Shown here: in pieces, positions 61,337-64,000 of the stretch
Position numbering within the stretch: position 1 is the first letter of the stretch
Layout of the letters: the number at the start of each line of letters is the position of its first letter
Assembly (NCBI GenBank): GCA_920105625.2
Contig: OV050031.1
Span: 50,238,205 to 50,302,204, forward strand
Direction: 5' to 3'
Origin: Clusia tigrina
Lineage: Eukaryota > Arthropoda > Insecta > Diptera > Clusiidae
DNA: 64,000 bases
Made by a program: the position numbers and the translations under genes
Notes under the pieces: model-generated
Told to the model about the DNA's origin: nothing
Database searches by the model: none
The model's input: only the letters and a program-made list of their open reading frames with translations

Positions 61337-64000
61337 GAGTAAAAAATGAAACAATGATACAACTTCAAAGTTCACTAACTTTTATACTGTGCGTAATATA
61401 ACTATCAAAGTTTGCAACATTGAAATGCTGTATCTTTTTACTGGTGTGTCATAAGAACTTGAAATTTTGTGACAATAAAGTACTGTTGTCAATTTGAAAT
61501 ATCGGTATAACAGTGCTTCCCTTGAGTAAAGAATGAAACACTGATGCAACTTAAAAATTCTCAAACTTTTATACTGTGCGTAATATAACTATCAAAGTTT
61601 GCAACATTGAAATGCTATAACTTTTTACATGTGCGTCATAAGACCTTGAAATTTTTTGACAATAAAGTACTATTGTCAATTTAAAATATCGGTATAACAG
61701 TGCTTCCTTTGAGTAAAAAATGAAACACTGATGCAACTTAAAAATTCACTAAGTTTTATACTGTGCGTTATATAACTATCAAAGTTTGGAACATTGAAAT
61801 GCTGTAACTTTTTACTGGTGCGTCATAAGAACTTGAAATTTTGTGACAATAAAGTACTCTTGTCAATTTGAAATATCGGTATAACAGTGCTACCCTTGAG
61901 TAAAAATGAAACACTGATGAAACTTCAAAATTCACTAACTTTTATACTGTGCGTAATATAACTATCAAAGTTTGCAACATTGAAATGCTGTAACTTTTTA
62001 CTGGTGCGTCATAAGAACTTGAAATTTTGTGACAGTAAAGTACTCTTGTCAATTTGAAATAGCGGTATAACAGTGCTTCCCTTGATTAAAGAATGAAACA
62101 CTGATGCAACTTAAAAATTCACAAACTTTTATACTGTGCGTAATATAACTATCAAAGTTTGCAACATTGAAATGCGGTAACTTTTTACTGGTGCGTCATA
62201 AAACCTCGAAATTTTGTGACAATAAAATTCTATTATCTATTTGAAATATCGGTAAAACAGGGCTACCCTTGAGTAAAAATCAAACACTGATGCAACGACA
62301 AAATTCACTAACTTTTATACTGTGAATAATATAACTTTCAAAGTTTGCAACATTGAAATACTGTAACTTTTTACTGGAGCGTCATAAGACCTTGAAATTT
62401 TGTGATAATAATGTACTATTGTCAATTTGAGATATCGGTATAACAGTGCTACCCTTGCGTAAAAATGAAACACTGATGAAACTTCAAAATTCACTAACTT
62501 TTATACTGTGCGTAATATAACTATCAAAGTTTGCAACATTGAAATGCTGTAACTTTTTACTGGTGCGTCATAAAACCTCGAAATTTTGTGACAATAAAAT
62601 TATATTGTCAATTTGAAATATCGGTAAAACCGTGCTACACTTGAGTAAAAAATGAAACTCTGATGCAACTACAAAATTCAATAACTTTTATACTGTGTGA
62701 AATATAACTATCAAAGTTTGCAACATTGAAATGCTGTCATTTTTTATTGGTGCGTCATACCTATCAAAGTTTGCAACATTGAAATGCTGTAACTTTTTAC
62801 TGGTGCTTCATAAAAACTTGAAATTTTGTGACAATAAAGTACTATTGTCAATTTGAGATATCGGTATAAGAGTGCTTCCCTTGAGTAAAAAATGAAACAA
62901 TGATACAACTTCAAAGTTCACTAACTTTTATACTGTGCGTACAAAACTATCAAAGTTTGCAATATTGAAATGCTGTAACTTTTTACTGGAGCCTCATCGT
63001 ACCTTGAAATTTTGTGACAATAAAGTACTATTGTCAATTTAAAATATCGGTATAACAGTGCTACTTTTGAGTAAAAAATGAAACACTGATGCAACTTCAA
63101 AATTCACTAACTTTTATACTGTGCGTAATATAACTATCAAAGTTTGCAACATTGAAATGCTGTAACTTTTTACTGGTGCGTCATAAGAACTTGAAATTTT
63201 GTGACAGTAAAGTACTCTTGTCAATTTGAAATATCGGTATAACAGTGCTTCCCTTGATTAAAGAATGAAACACTGATGCAACTTAAAAATTCACAAACTT
63301 TTATACTGTGCGTAATATAACTATCAAAGTTTGCAACATTGAAATGCTATAACTTTTTACTGGTGCGTCATAAAACCTCGAAATTTTGTGACAATCAAGT
63401 ACTATTGTCAATTTAAAATATCGGTATAACAGTGCTACCTTTGAGTAAAAAATGAAACACTGATGCAACTTAAAAGTTCACTAAGTTTTATACTGTGCGT
63501 TATATAACTATCAAAGTTTGGAACATTGAAATGCTGTAACTTTTTACTGGTGCGTCATAAGAACTTGAAATTTTGTGACAATAAAGTACTCTTGTCAATT
63601 TGAAATATCGGTATAACAGTGCTACCCTTGAGTAAAAATGAAACACTGATGAAACTTCAAAATTCACTAACTTTTATACTGTGCGTAATATAACTATCAA
63701 AGTTTGCAACATTGAAATGCTGTAACTTTTTACTGGTGCGTCATAAGAACTTGAAATTTTGTGACAGTAAAGTAATCTTGTCAATTTGAAATATCGGTAT
63801 AACAGTGCTTCCCTTGATTAAAGAATGAAACACTGATGCAACTTAAATTTCACAAACTTTTATACTGTGCGTAATATAACTATCAAAGTTTGCAACATTG
63901 AAATGCTGTAACTTTTTACTGGTGCGTCATAAAACCTCGAAATTTTGTGACAATAAAATTCTATTGTCAATTTGAAATATCGGTAAAACCGTGCTACACT
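61333..64000. repeat. Satellite array block 4
   Basis: About 2.67 kb (around 14 monomers) of the same satellite, resuming exactly where block 3 was interrupted. Monomer order from 61333 closely follows that from about 42900, not the 2.4-kb units just left of the element. It includes another 53-bp truncated-monomer fusion near 62760. The array runs off the window end. No gene seen. Confidence 0.97.

Noticed and set aside
1..64000. Assignment to a named satellite family such as Drosophila pBuM or 1.688
   Set aside because: A monomer length near 189 bp recalls pBuM-type repeats, but I cannot recall the consensus well enough to support it, and the sequence does not resemble what I remember of 1.688.

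Overview
The window looks like insect DNA, most likely from a drosophilid or another dipteran. About three quarters of it (roughly 48.5 kb) is one AT-rich tandem satellite with a monomer of about 186-190 bp, some 255-260 monomers in four blocks: 1-24725, 27303-34457, 37035-50959 and 61333-64000. There is no host single-copy gene, no RNA gene and nothing bacterial. The only supportable coding sequences belong to transposons. The organism call is an inference from the satellite style and the Ty3/gypsy element.

The satellite is organised at higher levels. From about 10 to 22.8 kb, multi-monomer units recur every 1.8-2.8 kb. Between about 22.83 and 42.3 kb, a 9.73-kb unit is present twice in tandem. 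From about 43.7 kb to 50.96 kb, a 2.4-kb unit recurs about three times, marked by 53-bp truncated monomers and a TGATAATATTG variant. Smaller segmental duplications (1.1, 1.3 and 3.0 kb spacings) lie in the first 13 kb.

Two kinds of mobile DNA interrupt the satellite. The first is a 2577-bp DNA transposon at 24726-27302. It has 25-bp perfect terminal inverted repeats, about 440-bp subterminal inverted arms, and a minus-strand transposase-like gene that is broken in the middle. It occurs a second time, nearly identical and with the same break, at 34458-37034, because the 9.73-kb unit carrying it was duplicated. The second is a 10373-bp Ty3/gypsy LTR retrotransposon at 50960-61332, coding on the minus strand. 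It has 480-bp LTRs with no difference found by eye, a CCTT target duplication, a tRNA-Ser-like primer binding site, a polypurine tract, a gag gene with three zinc knuckles, and a pol gene in the -1 frame behind a GGGAAAC slippery heptamer. It has no env, but has an unusually long noncoding 3' region of about 2.57 kb.

The order of events can be read from the layout. The satellite amplified; the DNA transposon inserted, probably already broken; the 9.73-kb segment duplicated; other higher-order units formed; and last, the LTR element entered one of them. An unoccupied paralogue of that insertion site survives at about 42.85-42.95 kb. I see no novel multi-gene system. The most informative content is the evolutionary record in the array and the architecture of the two elements.
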